Notes: generated by a model not told the origin, from the letters alone. A stretch of DNA of 64,000 nt from Akkermansia muciniphila (GCF_900184965.1 NZ_FXYA01000215.1:1-64000); one strand, 5' to 3'. Counted from the stretch's first letter, positions 40,564-50,210 are shown. Made by a program: numbers and translations.

Positions 40564-42045
40564 ATGTCCGAACAACAGCAGGCACATCCGACCACGACGG
40601 AATCCGAACTTATTGCCGTGCGCCGCGACAAGCTCGCCAAAATCCGCGAGCTGGGAATTGATCCCTATGGCGCAAGATTTGACGTGACCACCACTCCCGC
40701 CGGGTTGAAAGCCGATTTCCAGGAAGACAAACAGGTAGCCGTCGCCGGCCGCCTTCTGGCTATTCGCGACATGGGCAAGTCCCAGTTTTTCGTCATTGGG
40801 GACGTACGGGGGAAAATCCAGGGGTTCCTGCATAAGAATGAGGTGGATGAAACTACCTGGAAGCTTTGGAAGCTCCTGGATCGCGGGGACTGGGTCGGCA
40901 TTAAGGGAACCACGTTCCTGACCCGTACCGGAGAACCTACCGTGAAGGTATCCGGACTGACCATTCTTTCCAAAAGCCTCCGTCCCCTGCCGGACAAATG
41001 GCACGGATTGGCGGACAAGGAGGTCACCTACCGCAAGCGCCACCTGGACCTTATTTCCAATGAGGAAAGCGCCACCCTGTTCGTTACGCGCTCCCTCATG
41101 ATTGCGGAAATCCGCCGCTTTCTCCAGGAACGCGGGTATCTGGAAGTGGAGACCCCCATGCTTCAGGATGTGGCCGGTGGCGCCGCCGCCAAGCCGTTTG
41201 AAACGTACCATAACGCGCTGGATATGCCGTTGACATTGCGCATTGCCCCGGAGCTTTTCCTCAAGCGTCTGATGGTGGGCGGCTTCACCAAAATTTTCGA
41301 ACTCAACCGCAGTTTCCGTAATGAAGGCATTGACCGCCGCCACAACCCGGAATTCACCATGCTGGAAGCCTATTGCGCCTGCGGCGATTTTGAAACCATG
41401 GCGAATATGGTGGAGGAACTCATCTGCCATCTGGCGGAAAAATTCTGCGGGGGCCTTCAGATTGACCACAAGGACGCGGAGGGCAACGTGCTTTACACCA
41501 TCGACCTCACCCGTCCCTGGAAACGCGCCGACTATCAGGACCTGATCCGCGGCGTGGCGGGAGAAGACTGGTTTGACATTTCCCCCGAAGCGCGTCGCGC
41601 CCGCTGTGAAGAGCTGGGAGTGGAAATCAGCCCGGATATGAAAGATGTGGACGTTTCCCAGCAGGTTTATGAAAAACTGGTGGAGGAAAAGACCATGAAC
41701 CCCTGCTTCGTTACCCACGTGGCCAAGGATCTGGTCCCCCTCGCCAAACTGAACCGGGAAAATCCGGATGTGGTGGACGTTTATGAACTGGTGATCAACG
41801 GGCAGGAAATTTCCCCCGGCTATTCGGAATTGAACGATCCTGACGTGCAAAAGGAACGCTTGGAACACCAGGCTGCCGGAGAGACCCAGCGTGTGGACTA
41901 TGATTTCATTGAAACGCTGGAATACGGAATGCCCTCCGCAGGCGGCATCGGCATCGGTATCGACCGCGTCGTCATGATGCTGACGGGGGCTTCCTCCATC
42001 CGCGACGTGTTGCTCTTCCCGCAGCTGAAACGTAAGGACAGTTAA
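40564..42045 (+). CDS. lysS: Lysyl-tRNA synthetase, class II
   Basis: A 493-residue synthetase that charges tRNA-Lys. The N-terminal OB-fold anticodon-binding domain covers about residues 55-155 (VAVAGRLLAIRDMGKSQF). The class II core has motif 2 FRNEGIDRRHNPEFTMLEAY (about 256-275) and motif 3 GIGIGIDRVVMMLTG near the C-terminus. Length and start match the family. The phosphatase gene follows after 16 bp. Confidence 0.97.
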   Translation: MSEQQQAHPTTTESELIAVRRDKLAKIRELGIDPYGARFDVTTTPAGLKADFQEDKQVAVAGRLLAIRDMGKSQFFVIGDVRGKIQGFLHKNEVDETTWKLWKLLDRGDWVGIKGTTFLTRTGEPTVKVSGLTILSKSLRPLPDKWHGLADKEVTYRKRHLDLISNEESATLFVTRSLMIAEIRRFLQERGYLEVETPMLQDVAGGAAAKPFETYHNALDMPLTLRIAPELFLKRLMVGGFTKIFELNRSFRNEGIDRRHNPEFTMLEAYCACGDFETMANMVEELICHLAEKFCGGLQIDHKDAEGNVLYTIDLTRPWKRADYQDLIRGVAGEDWFDISPEARRARCEELGVEISPDMKDVDVSQQVYEKLVEEKTMNPCFVTHVAKDLVPLAKLNRENPDVVDVYELVINGQEISPGYSELNDPDVQKERLEHQAAGETQRVDYDFIETLEYGMPSAGGIGIGIDRVVMMLTGASSIRDVLLFPQLKRKDS

Positions 42046-42061
42046 TCCAAACCACCGTTGC

Positions 42062-42847
42062 ATGGCTTCCAGCACCCTGGATATTCTGGATTGCGCTTCC
42101 GCCCAATGGATCGGCAAACGCCGCGAACAGGAAGACGTGGTTAAAAGTCTTCCCGCCGCCGGCGGGACGCTGGGCATTGTGTGCGACGGCATGGGAGGGC
42201 ATCTTCGCGGGGATCGTGCCTCCTGTGTGGTAGCGCAGGAATTTGCCGCAGTCTTTGCGGAAAGCGGCATAGAGGATATCCCGGAACGTTTAACGGCTGC
42301 TCTGCATGCGGCCAACAGGGCGTTGGCCGCCATTCAGAAGGAACCGGAGGAATCCGGGACCACGTTGCTGGCCGTCTTCATCCGCGACCATTTCCTGTGG
42401 TGGATCAGTGTGGGAGACTCCCCCCTTTATTTATGGAGCGGGGCAGACAGTTTCCGCATGGACCGCCTGAATGAAGACCATTCCATGAGACCGATTGCGG
42501 ATTGCCTTTACCGGAAAGGGAAAATGTCCCTTCAAGGCGCGCTTCGGCAGCGTTCCGTTCTCCGTTCCGCCGTCATGGGCGGTCCCATGGAACTGGTGGA
42601 TATCAGCGCCATGCCCCTGCTTCTGCATCCGGGAGATGCGGTGCTGGCCTGTTCGGATGGCCTGCAGGTTTGGAGCGAGCTGTTGAGAGAACCTTCTTTC
42701 CTGGCTCTTCAAAAGGCCAGGGATTGTTCCAGCCGTGAGCTGGTGGAAACTATCATGGAACAGGTGAAGGATATGCTGGAGCCTCAGCAGGATAATGCTT
42801 CCGTCTGGGCCGCCGTCATGCGAAAACCCTGTGCGGGCGCGAAATAA
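42062..42847 (+). CDS. PP2C-family protein phosphatase
   Basis: A 261-residue metal-dependent Ser/Thr phosphatase. Metal-binding Asp residues occur in the family positions: KRREQEDVV, CDGMGGHLRGD, SVGDSPLYLW, LACSDGL and PQQDNASV. This compact form without extra domains resembles Stp/PrpC-type phosphatases that oppose Hanks-type kinases; no kinase is nearby. It lies 16 bp after lysS and is probably co-transcribed. Confidence 0.9.
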   Translation: MASSTLDILDCASAQWIGKRREQEDVVKSLPAAGGTLGIVCDGMGGHLRGDRASCVVAQEFAAVFAESGIEDIPERLTAALHAANRALAAIQKEPEESGTTLLAVFIRDHFLWWISVGDSPLYLWSGADSFRMDRLNEDHSMRPIADCLYRKGKMSLQGALRQRSVLRSAVMGGPMELVDISAMPLLLHPGDAVLACSDGLQVWSELLREPSFLALQKARDCSSRELVETIMEQVKDMLEPQQDNASVWAAVMRKPCAGAK

Positions 42848-43098
42848 GCTGATTCCGGCAAAGGAAATGCGGGAGCATGGTTTTGTACGGGCGGAAAATG
42901 TCCGCGTTGTTTTTATTGCGCTTTGAACAAGGCTTTTTCCGCAGGCAGGGAGACGGAGAATGCTGAAGATGCGGAGTTGAAGGAAGCTTCAGGCATGGAG
43001 CTCTTTTACAGGAGCGGCTCCTCCGGAAAGAACTGGGCCGGAATTGATTTCCCCATTGTCATTTGACTGGCGGAGGGGTAGAATACAATCCACACAAC

Positions 43099-43743
43099 AT
43101 GATCGCCTGGATAGTTTTCTATTACCTGATTGGAGCGGTTCCGTTCGGCTACCTTGCCGGCAGAGTCAAAGGAATTGACCTGAGGCAGCAGGGTTCCTGC
43201 AACATAGGCGCTACCAACGCGTGGCGCGTGCTGGGCTGGAAATGGGGCCTTTCCGTTTTCATTCTGGACTTTTTAAAGGGATTCATTCCTGTATTCGGCG
43301 CTTTGAACTGGCTGCCGTTCCTGACGGGGGATGCGGGCGGCTGGGATTTCAACGTTTTGGTCGTTCTCTCCTGTTTCGCTGTTATACTCGGTCATACTTA
43401 CACCTGTTTCCTGAAATTCAGGGGAGGAAAAGGCGTAGCGACAACCGCGGGGGTTTTATTTGCCCTCAATCCGGTGGTGGCCTGTGTGGCTCTGGCTTCT
43501 TGGCTGGTGGTTATGGGAATCTCCGGCATCGTGTCCCTGGCCAGCTTGGTGGCCGCTGTGGTGATGATCGCCGCCGGATGGTGGATTTATCCGCTTTGCC
43601 AAGCCGGGGCAGTCTCCCCCCAGATACTTTACGTCGCCTTTTTCACGTTAGTGGGCGCGCTGGTGATTCTCAAGCACCGTTCCAATATCATCAGGCTTCT
43701 CAACGGAACGGAGCACTCCTTCTATTCCAAAAAGTCCAAGTAA
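43099..43743 (+). CDS. plsY: Glycerol-3-phosphate acyltransferase PlsY
   Basis: A 214-residue inner-membrane enzyme that transfers an acyl group from acyl-phosphate to glycerol-3-phosphate, the first step of phospholipid synthesis. It has five to seven hydrophobic helices and the conserved motifs GSCNIGATNAWR, HTYTCFLKFRGGKGVATTAG, and a C-terminal ILKHRSNIIRLLNGTE. The ATG at 43099 is chosen over an in-frame upstream codon because it starts at the first helix (MIAWIVFYYLIG). gpsA starts one base after the stop. Confidence 0.96.
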   Translation: MIAWIVFYYLIGAVPFGYLAGRVKGIDLRQQGSCNIGATNAWRVLGWKWGLSVFILDFLKGFIPVFGALNWLPFLTGDAGGWDFNVLVVLSCFAVILGHTYTCFLKFRGGKGVATTAGVLFALNPVVACVALASWLVVMGISGIVSLASLVAAVVMIAAGWWIYPLCQAGAVSPQILYVAFFTLVGALVILKHRSNIIRLLNGTEHSFYSKKSK

Positions 43744-43744
43744 G

Positions 43745-44755
43745 ATGATGAATCGGTTACATAAAATAGCAGTCATTGGCGCCGGTTCCTGGGGCACGGC
43801 CCTCTCCATGGTTCTGGCGACCCGGGAATGTGAAGTCGTCCTGTGGACGCCGGAAGAGGCTCAGGCCAGGCAGCTGGCCGAAACAAGGCGCAGCCCGGTC
43901 CTTTCGAAAACCGCCCTTCCTCTGGCCCCCAATATTCATCCTACTTGCGACCTGGATCAGGCAAGGGACGCGGAGCTCATTGTGGTAGTGGTCCCTTCCG
44001 TGGCCATGCGTTCCGTGGCCCAGCAGCTGCGCAGCCTGCCGGTGCTGCCGGATGCCGTCATCGTCTCCTGCACCAAGGGCATTGAACAGGGAACCCATAA
44101 AAGAATGACGGAAATCCTCCAGGAATATCTGCCCTCCAACCCCATAGGCGTGCTTTCCGGTCCCAATCATGCGGAAGATATCTGCCTGGGCCTTCCGTCC
44201 GCTTCCCTGATTGGATTTGAAGATCCCAAATATGCGGATTGGGCGCAGCAGATATTTGCATCCAAAACCTTCCGTGTTTATTCCGCTACGGATATCATCG
44301 GCATGCAGCTGGGCGGAACCATTAAAAACGTCTTTGCCATCGGGGCCGGCTTATGTGAAGGGCTGAATCTGGGGGACAACGCCCAGGCCGCTCTGCTGAC
44401 CCGCGGCCTGGCTGAAATGACGCGCATCGGCGTCGCCAGCGGGGGCCGCAGGGAAACCTTCATGGGCCTTTCCGGAGTAGGCGATCTGATCGTTACCTGC
44501 TATTCCCGCCACTCCCGCAACCAGACGGTGGGGCGGAGACTGGCGGAAGGGAAAAGTCTCCAGGAAATCCTGGATACCCTGGGCATGGTGGCGGAAGGGG
44601 TGCCCAACACCCTTTCCGTCTATGAAATTGCGCGGAAGCTGGATGTCAGGACTCCCCTGATTGACGCCGTTTATTCCGTTCTTTATGAATCCAAGCCGCC
44701 GATGGAAGCGCTTGCGGAACTTATGACGCGTGACCCCCGGCCGGAGTCGGATTGA
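43745..44755 (+). CDS. gpsA: Glycerol-3-phosphate dehydrogenase [NAD(P)+]
   Basis: A 336-residue cytoplasmic enzyme that reduces dihydroxyacetone phosphate to glycerol-3-phosphate, the substrate of the adjacent PlsY. The N-terminal Rossmann motif is AVIGAGSWGTALS. SCTKGIEQ, SGPNHAEDI and KNVFAIGAGLCEGLNLGDNAQAAL are family hallmarks, including the catalytic Lys. Two ATGs occur in tandem (43745 and 43748). The plsY-gpsA pair is a natural phospholipid operon. Confidence 0.97.
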   Translation: MMNRLHKIAVIGAGSWGTALSMVLATRECEVVLWTPEEAQARQLAETRRSPVLSKTALPLAPNIHPTCDLDQARDAELIVVVVPSVAMRSVAQQLRSLPVLPDAVIVSCTKGIEQGTHKRMTEILQEYLPSNPIGVLSGPNHAEDICLGLPSASLIGFEDPKYADWAQQIFASKTFRVYSATDIIGMQLGGTIKNVFAIGAGLCEGLNLGDNAQAALLTRGLAEMTRIGVASGGRRETFMGLSGVGDLIVTCYSRHSRNQTVGRRLAEGKSLQEILDTLGMVAEGVPNTLSVYEIARKLDVRTPLIDAVYSVLYESKPPMEALAELMTRDPRPESD

Positions 44756-44812
44756 TTTTCTGTTTTTTTGAGTTGCTTTTCCTCGACAAATTATACTATA
44801 TAAACAATCAGT

Positions 44813-45247
44813 ATGAAACGTGCCATCATCTCAGCTTTTTTTGCCGCCGGCGTCCTTGGCGTCGCCAGCGCGGACATTCAGGCTCCCCCCGCTTCCGAAT
44901 ACACCCCCACTCGCAAGCTGGGCCGCGCCATCGCCAACCTTATTTATTCCGTTGAAGAAATTCCGCTGGGAATCATCAACTGGACGAGCCGCGAAGGAGA
45001 TTATGCCGGTTTTTCCGTAGGCATTGTTGATGGCACCGCTACCATGTTTGAGCGCATGGGCTACGGAATCTATGAACTTGTCACCTTCTGGGCTCCCACT
45101 TACAAATGCACGTACAAGCCTCCGTATCAGGGACGTTGCGGCATGAGCGGCCTCAAGGAGTACAATCCCAATGGCGGTCTGAGCGAATTCCCTGCGGAAC
45201 TCAGCTTCCAGAGCTACTACAAGTATTCACGCCAGCAGCGTGACTAA
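44813..45247 (+). CDS. Exosortase system-associated protein, TIGR04073 type
   Basis: A 144-residue exported protein with signal peptide MKRAIISAFFAAGVLGVASA. The sequence TRKLGRAIANLIYSVEEIP, followed by AGFSVGIVDGTATMFERMGYGIYELVTFW, is what I recall for the TIGR04073 family, which co-occurs with exosortase/PEP-CTERM systems. Function is unknown. It is monogenic, with its own terminator at 45271. The PEP-CTERM proteins in this window fit the same system. Confidence 0.78.
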   Translation: MKRAIISAFFAAGVLGVASADIQAPPASEYTPTRKLGRAIANLIYSVEEIPLGIINWTSREGDYAGFSVGIVDGTATMFERMGYGIYELVTFWAPTYKCTYKPPYQGRCGMSGLKEYNPNGGLSEFPAELSFQSYYKYSRQQRD

Positions 45248-45270
45248 AGCCGGGCTGTTAAAAATCTCAG

Positions 45271-45306
45271 AAGGGCTGTCCGTTTGCTTGCGGGCAGCCC
45301 TTTTTT
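45271..45306 (+). terminator. Terminator of the TIGR04073-type gene
   Basis: AAGGGCTGTCCG (45271-45282) pairs with CGGGCAGCCCTT (45291-45302) with one mismatch, then Ts to 45306. Confidence 0.88.
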
Positions 45307-45388
45307 CATGCAGTAGCCCTGACAATAGCCGCCATTGACGGGGAAGGGAGGAAAACGTATTCTTCCATGCCGGAAAGGCTTCCATATT

Positions 45389-46207
45389 ATGAATAAAACC
45401 GCTGCTTTCATCGGCTTAGGCGCTGCCGTCTTCATGACAGCTCCCTCATTTGCCCAGGATTCCCATCTTTCCCTGACCAGACAGAGCGTTGCCAGCATGC
45501 ATGAAATTGCGGCAGCCTTGGATAAGGTGACGGATGAACCCGGCGCGGCCGCTGCTGTGGAAACAGTTAAAAAAGTGCGCGAAAAACTGCTGGATCTTGG
45601 AAAAAGGCAGCTGGAACTTCCCGGCGCTACACTTCAGGAGCAGGCTCAGGTTTCTGCCCAGATGACGGAAGTGCAGAAAATTTCCGGCAAATTGGTAGAA
45701 TCCCTGGCCCGTTTAAAGAAGGAAGGACTGCTTACGCCCGATTTGCAAAAGGCCCTGGCGGATTTGCGGTCTGTCCAGACGGAACTGGCGCAGGCTTCCC
45801 GGGACAAGGCCGAGCATGCGGAGCCATTCCCGGAGGATGCGGAGGGCAACACGCATGAAACCCTGCTGGTCAAAACTGTGGATGAAGTCAGAAAGCTTCA
45901 TGATTCCCTGGCCAAGGCAAAGGATGAAGAAACCAGCAAGGCTGCTGTGAAACAGATTGGCCGTTACCGGGAGGCTCTGCTGGACGTCGCCAAAAAACAG
46001 GCCGCCCTGCCGCCTCTCACCCGCAACCAGCAGGCCAAGCTGATGGGAGTGCAGCAGCAGCTTGTGGAAATGATGCAGCCCATTGTCAAGCATGTGACGG
46101 CCATCATGCTTTCTCCGGATGCTTCCAGGAGCCTGAAGGAAGCTGTGAATTCCCTTTCCGAATTGCCTAAGGAAGTTCAAAAAATCCGTGAAGAGGCGGT
46201 TAAGTGA
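45389..46207 (+). CDS. Exported coiled-coil protein of unknown function
   Basis: A 272-residue protein: signal peptide (MNKTAAFIGLGAAVFMTAPSFA), then an almost wholly alpha-helical, charged sequence with heptad-like spacing. It contains two related halves, each with a segment like ETVKKVREKLLDLGKRQLELP (first half) and VKQIGRYREALLDVAKKQAALP (second half), so it looks like an internal duplication. No catalytic motif is seen. The ATG at 45389 is used because the signal peptide starts there; the frame is open further upstream. Confidence 0.65.
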   Translation: MNKTAAFIGLGAAVFMTAPSFAQDSHLSLTRQSVASMHEIAAALDKVTDEPGAAAAVETVKKVREKLLDLGKRQLELPGATLQEQAQVSAQMTEVQKISGKLVESLARLKKEGLLTPDLQKALADLRSVQTELAQASRDKAEHAEPFPEDAEGNTHETLLVKTVDEVRKLHDSLAKAKDEETSKAAVKQIGRYREALLDVAKKQAALPPLTRNQQAKLMGVQQQLVEMMQPIVKHVTAIMLSPDASRSLKEAVNSLSELPKEVQKIREEAVK

Positions 46208-46277
46208 ACTTTTTAGGGGATGCGTCCTTTTGAGCTGGTCAAAAATTATAATTGTTCTAAATTGACTGTCCTGAGAA

Positions 46278-47339
46278 ATGCGACCGGTTTTTAGTGAAAC
46301 AGATCTCAATGAACGCCCCTTCCTGGTTTTCTGGGAAGTGACGCGCGCTTGCGCGCTTGCGTGCAGACATTGCCGCGCCGTAGCCCAGCCGCGTCCCCAC
46401 CCGGATGAATTGACCCATGAGGAGGCATTGCGCCTGATTGACCAGTTGGCGGAACTGCGGCCTCCCATGCTGGTGCTGACGGGCGGCGACCCGGTCATGA
46501 GGCCGGATATTCTGGAATTGATCCGTGCGGCTTCCGGCAAGGGGCTGCATGTGGCCTTGAGCCCTGCTGCTACCGCCCGGCTTCTGCACACGGATTTCCG
46601 TGCGTTGAAAGAAGCCGGAGTCCAGAGCATGTCGTTGAGCCTGGACGGCGCGCATGAGAGTACCCATGACGCTTTCCGCGGCGTTCCCCACACGTATGAA
46701 CGGACTCTCCGGGCAGCGGAAATGGCGAAGGAAGCCGGCATGCACTTGCAAATCAACACCACCATCACCAGGAGCACGCTGGGAGAATTTGACGACTTTG
46801 TGGAGCTGATGAATAGGATGAAACCGGGCATGTGGAGCGTGTTTCTTCTGGTGCCCACAGGCCGCGCCGCCATGGATGAAATGCCTGCCGCGGAAGAAGT
46901 GGAAGCCGTCTGGAAAAAACTGAGCAGGATAAGCCATGAGGTATCCTTCGGCGTTAAAACTACGGAAGGACACCATTACCGCCGCGTGGCGCTTCAGGAA
47001 GCCCGCGCCCAGGGCAGCAAGCCTGCCCGCCGCGCCATCCCCACCCGGGACGGCAAAGGCATTATGTTTATTTCCCATACCGGGGAAATCCAGCCCTCCG
47101 GTTTTCTGCCCATGACGGCAGGGAACGTCCGGACGGATGACCCTGGAGAAATCTACCGCACGCACCCTCTTTTCCTCAAGCTCCGGGATGACAATGCGTT
47201 GCAGGGCAAATGCGGACGGTGTGAGTACCGTTCCATCTGCGGAGGGTCCCGGTCCCGCGCCTATGCCGTTTACGGAGACATGATGGCGGAAGACAACCTC
47301 TGCCCTTATCAGCCCAGGCTTTCACAACACCATGATTAA
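46278..47339 (+). CDS. Radical SAM/SPASM protein, AhbD-like
   Basis: A 353-residue iron-sulfur enzyme. The radical SAM cluster motif is CALACRHC (about residues 25-32), preceded by VFWEVTRA, with the GGDP motif near 74. A C-terminal SPASM-like Cys cluster (CGRCEYRSICGG, then a final Cys) binds auxiliary clusters. It resembles AhbD/NirJ2 enzymes; AhbD converts iron-coproporphyrin to heme by oxidative decarboxylation. The next gene overlaps by 8 bp and resembles AhbC. Other members of this superfamily modify peptides, so the substrate is inferred from the pairing. Confidence 0.72.
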   Translation: MRPVFSETDLNERPFLVFWEVTRACALACRHCRAVAQPRPHPDELTHEEALRLIDQLAELRPPMLVLTGGDPVMRPDILELIRAASGKGLHVALSPAATARLLHTDFRALKEAGVQSMSLSLDGAHESTHDAFRGVPHTYERTLRAAEMAKEAGMHLQINTTITRSTLGEFDDFVELMNRMKPGMWSVFLLVPTGRAAMDEMPAAEEVEAVWKKLSRISHEVSFGVKTTEGHHYRRVALQEARAQGSKPARRAIPTRDGKGIMFISHTGEIQPSGFLPMTAGNVRTDDPGEIYRTHPLFLKLRDDNALQGKCGRCEYRSICGGSRSRAYAVYGDMMAEDNLCPYQPRLSQHHD

Positions 47340-48579
47340 TATTACCAGACTTTGGACAGGGGCGGAACAGCCCGCGGACCATTTGAGATACGGACAGGGC
47401 CACGGGCACGGTCGTTTTGCAGGGGGCGCCGTGGATTCCTGTGCGCCGGCTTCGTCCCGCGTGCGCAAGCCCATTGTGGTCTGGAACATTACGCGCACCT
47501 GCAATCTCAAATGCGTACACTGTTATGCGGATGCCTCAGCCCGGAAATTTGAGGGGGAGCTGGATTGGGACCAGTGCTGCGCGGTTATTGATGATTTGGC
47601 GGGCTACAAGGTGAACGCCCTCCTTTTTTCCGGAGGGGAGCCGCTGGTGCATCCACGTTTTATGGAATTGCTGGAACGTGCCACCGGGAAAGGGCTGAAG
47701 GTGACCATTTCCACAAACGGCACCCGCATCACGCCGGAGGCCGCAGCGCGGTTCAAGGAACTGGGCGTGGCGTACGTAGGCATTTCCCTGGACGGCATTG
47801 GCGCCGTCCATGACAAATTCCGCGGCGTGGAAGGTTCTTTTGAACAGGCGGTGCGCGGGTTCAGGCTTTGCAGTGAAGTGGGGCAGAAGACAGGCCTGCG
47901 CCTGACGCTGACCCGCAACAATGTGCAGTGCATGGGCCGGATTTTGGACTTTATTGACGCCAACGACATCCAGCGCGTCTGTTTTTACCATCTGGTTCCC
48001 ACTGGCCGCGGCGTGGAAGTGCAAACCCTGACCCAGGAAGAAGCGCGGAATGCCATGGATACGCTGATTGCCCGTGTGGAGGAATGGAAAGCGGAGGGGA
48101 AAAACCGTGAAGTGCTGACTGTGACTCAGCCTGCGGACGGCATTTACCTGCTTTTGCGCCAGCTCCGGGAAGGCTCCCCTCTGGCGAAGGAAACCCTTGG
48201 CCTGCTCCAGTGGAATGGCGGCGGCGCGAACAGTTCCGGCCGGGGCATCGCCAACATTGACACGCAGGGAGCCGTGCATCCGGACCAGTTCTGGCAATCC
48301 GTTACTCTGGGCAATGTGAAGAATGACCGGTTTTCCGATTTATGGGACGCCAGGGCCGGAGCCGCGGTGGAGATGCTGCCTGAGCTGCGCGGCTCCGACG
48401 ACCCTCTGGAACGGCAGAAAAAGATTGAAGGCCGTTGCGGCCGCTGCGTTCACTTCGCCCTGTGCGGCGGAGGCTTCCGAACCCGTGCCGCGTTTGCCAA
48501 TGGGCACTGGTACGGATCAGATCCCGGCTGCTATCTGACGGAAGAGGAAATTGCCACCCCCCTGCCGGAAATCAGGTAA
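47332..48579 (+). CDS. ahbC: Radical SAM/SPASM protein, AhbC-like (12,18-didecarboxysiroheme deacetylase)
   Basis: A 415-residue enzyme beginning MINITRLWTG with LRYGQGHGHG, then KPIVVWNITRTCNLKCVHCYA, an N-terminal pattern I associate specifically with AhbC/NirJ1. AhbC removes the two acetate side chains of didecarboxysiroheme to give iron-coproporphyrin. The radical SAM Cys triplet is CNLKCVHC (about 62-69), GGEP is present, and the C-terminal cluster-binding region has CGRCVHFALCGGG. Its overlap with the AhbD-like gene suggests the last two steps of the siroheme route to heme are encoded here. Siroheme-forming genes are outside the window. Confidence 0.75.
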   Translation: MINITRLWTGAEQPADHLRYGQGHGHGRFAGGAVDSCAPASSRVRKPIVVWNITRTCNLKCVHCYADASARKFEGELDWDQCCAVIDDLAGYKVNALLFSGGEPLVHPRFMELLERATGKGLKVTISTNGTRITPEAAARFKELGVAYVGISLDGIGAVHDKFRGVEGSFEQAVRGFRLCSEVGQKTGLRLTLTRNNVQCMGRILDFIDANDIQRVCFYHLVPTGRGVEVQTLTQEEARNAMDTLIARVEEWKAEGKNREVLTVTQPADGIYLLLRQLREGSPLAKETLGLLQWNGGGANSSGRGIANIDTQGAVHPDQFWQSVTLGNVKNDRFSDLWDARAGAAVEMLPELRGSDDPLERQKKIEGRCGRCVHFALCGGGFRTRAAFANGHWYGSDPGCYLTEEEIATPLPEIR

Positions 48580-48839
48580 TCATGCGCCCGGCTTCATTCG
48601 CCGGAAAACGGTTGGTTCCGGGAAAAGGCCATTGGCGGAATTGCCGCTTTATTCCATCGTAGGAGCGTCCCGCGCGCAGGTAAAACGACCTTGCCTTTGC
48701 AGCTGATTTGCCGGGAACAGGGAGTTTTATGCCGGGAAAAAATATGGGAGCGCGCTTCGGCAGGGAATGGGGCGGATTTGGCCATACGTCTGGTTTTCCC
48801 TGCTTTACAAGGCAGGCGGCATGGCATAGCATGCCCCGC

Positions 48840-50132
48840 ATGATGAATCGGGAATTGAGACCGGAAACCCTGTGCGTGCAGGCGGGCTGGGCGCCTAAAA
48901 AGGGCGAACCCCGCGTATTGCCCATTTACCAGAGCACGACGTTCAAGTATGAGACCAGCGAACAAATGGCAAAATTGTTCGATCTGGAAGAATCCGGCTT
49001 CTTTTATACACGCCTCCAGAACCCCACCAACGAGGCGGTTGCCAGAAAAATCGCTGAACTGGAAGGCGGTGTGGCCGCCATTCTGACGTCTTCCGGCCAG
49101 GCGGCTTCCTTCTTTGCCGTTTTCAATATTTGCGAGGCTGGAGATCATATCGTCAGCGCTGCGGCCATTTACGGAGGCACATACAACCTCTTTGCCGTCA
49201 CATTCCGGAAAATGGGCATTGAAGTTACTTTCGTGGACCAGGACGCCCCGGCGGAGGAAATCGCCAAAGCGTTCCGTCCCAATACGAAGGCTTTCTTTGC
49301 GGAGACTATTTCCAATCCTACGCTTTGCGTGCTGGATATTCGTAAAATGGCGGACATTGCCCATGCGCACGGCGTTCCCCTCATTGTGGACAATACCTTT
49401 GCCACTCCCATTAATTGCCGTCCGTTTGAATGGGGCGCGGATATCGTCACCCACTCCACTACCAAGTACATGGACGGCCATGCCGCCGCCGTAGGCGGCG
49501 TGATTGTGGACAGCGGCAATTTTGACTGGGAGGCGCACAGGGATCAATTCCCGGGGTTGACGGAACCGGACCCCTCCTACCACGGTCTCTCCTACAGCAA
49601 AAGCTTCGGCAAGGGCGCCTACATCACCAAGGCGACTGTCCAGCTCATGCGCGATCTGGGTTCCATCCAGTCCCCGCAGAACGCCTTTTTGCTCAACCTG
49701 GGCCTGGAAACCCTCCACCTGCGCGTGCCGCGGCATTGTGAAAACGCGCAAAAAGTGGCGGAATTCCTGCAAGGGCAGGAAGATGTTGCTTGGATCAACT
49801 ATCCGGGGCTTTCTTCCAATGAGTATTATGAACTGGCGCAGAAGCAATTCCGCGGCGGCCAATCCTGCGGCGTAGTAACCTTCGGCATCAAGGGAGGCCG
49901 TGAGCGTTCCATCAAGTTTATGGACAGTCTGAAACTGGCCGCTATCGTGACCCATGTAGCAGATTCCCGCACCTGCGTTCTCCATCCCGCCAGTCATACG
50001 CACCGTCAGTTGACGGATGAACAGCTCATGGAGGCGGGCGTACGACCCGACCTCATCCGGTTTTCCGTAGGGACGGAAGCTGCGGAAGACATTATTGCGG
50101 ATCTCAAACAGGCTTTGGAAGTTATTCGTTAA
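48840..50132 (+). CDS. metY: O-acetylhomoserine sulfhydrylase (MetY type)
   Basis: A 430-residue PLP enzyme of the Cys/Met metabolism family that makes homocysteine from O-acetylhomoserine and sulfide. LCVQAGWAPKKG, PIYQSTTFKY, SGFFYTRLQNPTNEA and the PLP lysine in HSTTKYMDGH (about residue 205) are seen. Length is typical of MetY (about 430) rather than MetB or MetZ. The ATGs at 48840 and 48843 are equally good; the frame is open upstream to 48708 but that part is not family-like. A terminator follows at 50150. Confidence 0.92.
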   Translation: MMNRELRPETLCVQAGWAPKKGEPRVLPIYQSTTFKYETSEQMAKLFDLEESGFFYTRLQNPTNEAVARKIAELEGGVAAILTSSGQAASFFAVFNICEAGDHIVSAAAIYGGTYNLFAVTFRKMGIEVTFVDQDAPAEEIAKAFRPNTKAFFAETISNPTLCVLDIRKMADIAHAHGVPLIVDNTFATPINCRPFEWGADIVTHSTTKYMDGHAAAVGGVIVDSGNFDWEAHRDQFPGLTEPDPSYHGLSYSKSFGKGAYITKATVQLMRDLGSIQSPQNAFLLNLGLETLHLRVPRHCENAQKVAEFLQGQEDVAWINYPGLSSNEYYELAQKQFRGGQSCGVVTFGIKGGRERSIKFMDSLKLAAIVTHVADSRTCVLHPASHTHRQLTDEQLMEAGVRPDLIRFSVGTEAAEDIIADLKQALEVIR

Positions 50133-50149
50133 AGTTTCTTCTTGGAGAG

Positions 50150-50181
50150 AGCCGCCTCACTGTTGCTGAGGCGGCTTTTTT
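50150..50181 (+). terminator. Terminator of metY
   Basis: AGCCGCCTCA (50150-50159) pairs with TGAGGCGGCT (50167-50176), followed by TTTTTT. Confidence 0.9.
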
Positions 50182-50210
50182 CATTATCAGGGATTGGATA
50201 AAGGGAACAG

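Noticed and set aside
48580-48839. SAM-type riboswitch upstream of metY
   Set aside because: I see a short hairpin near 48798-48817 but none of the conserved core sequences of known SAM riboswitch classes.
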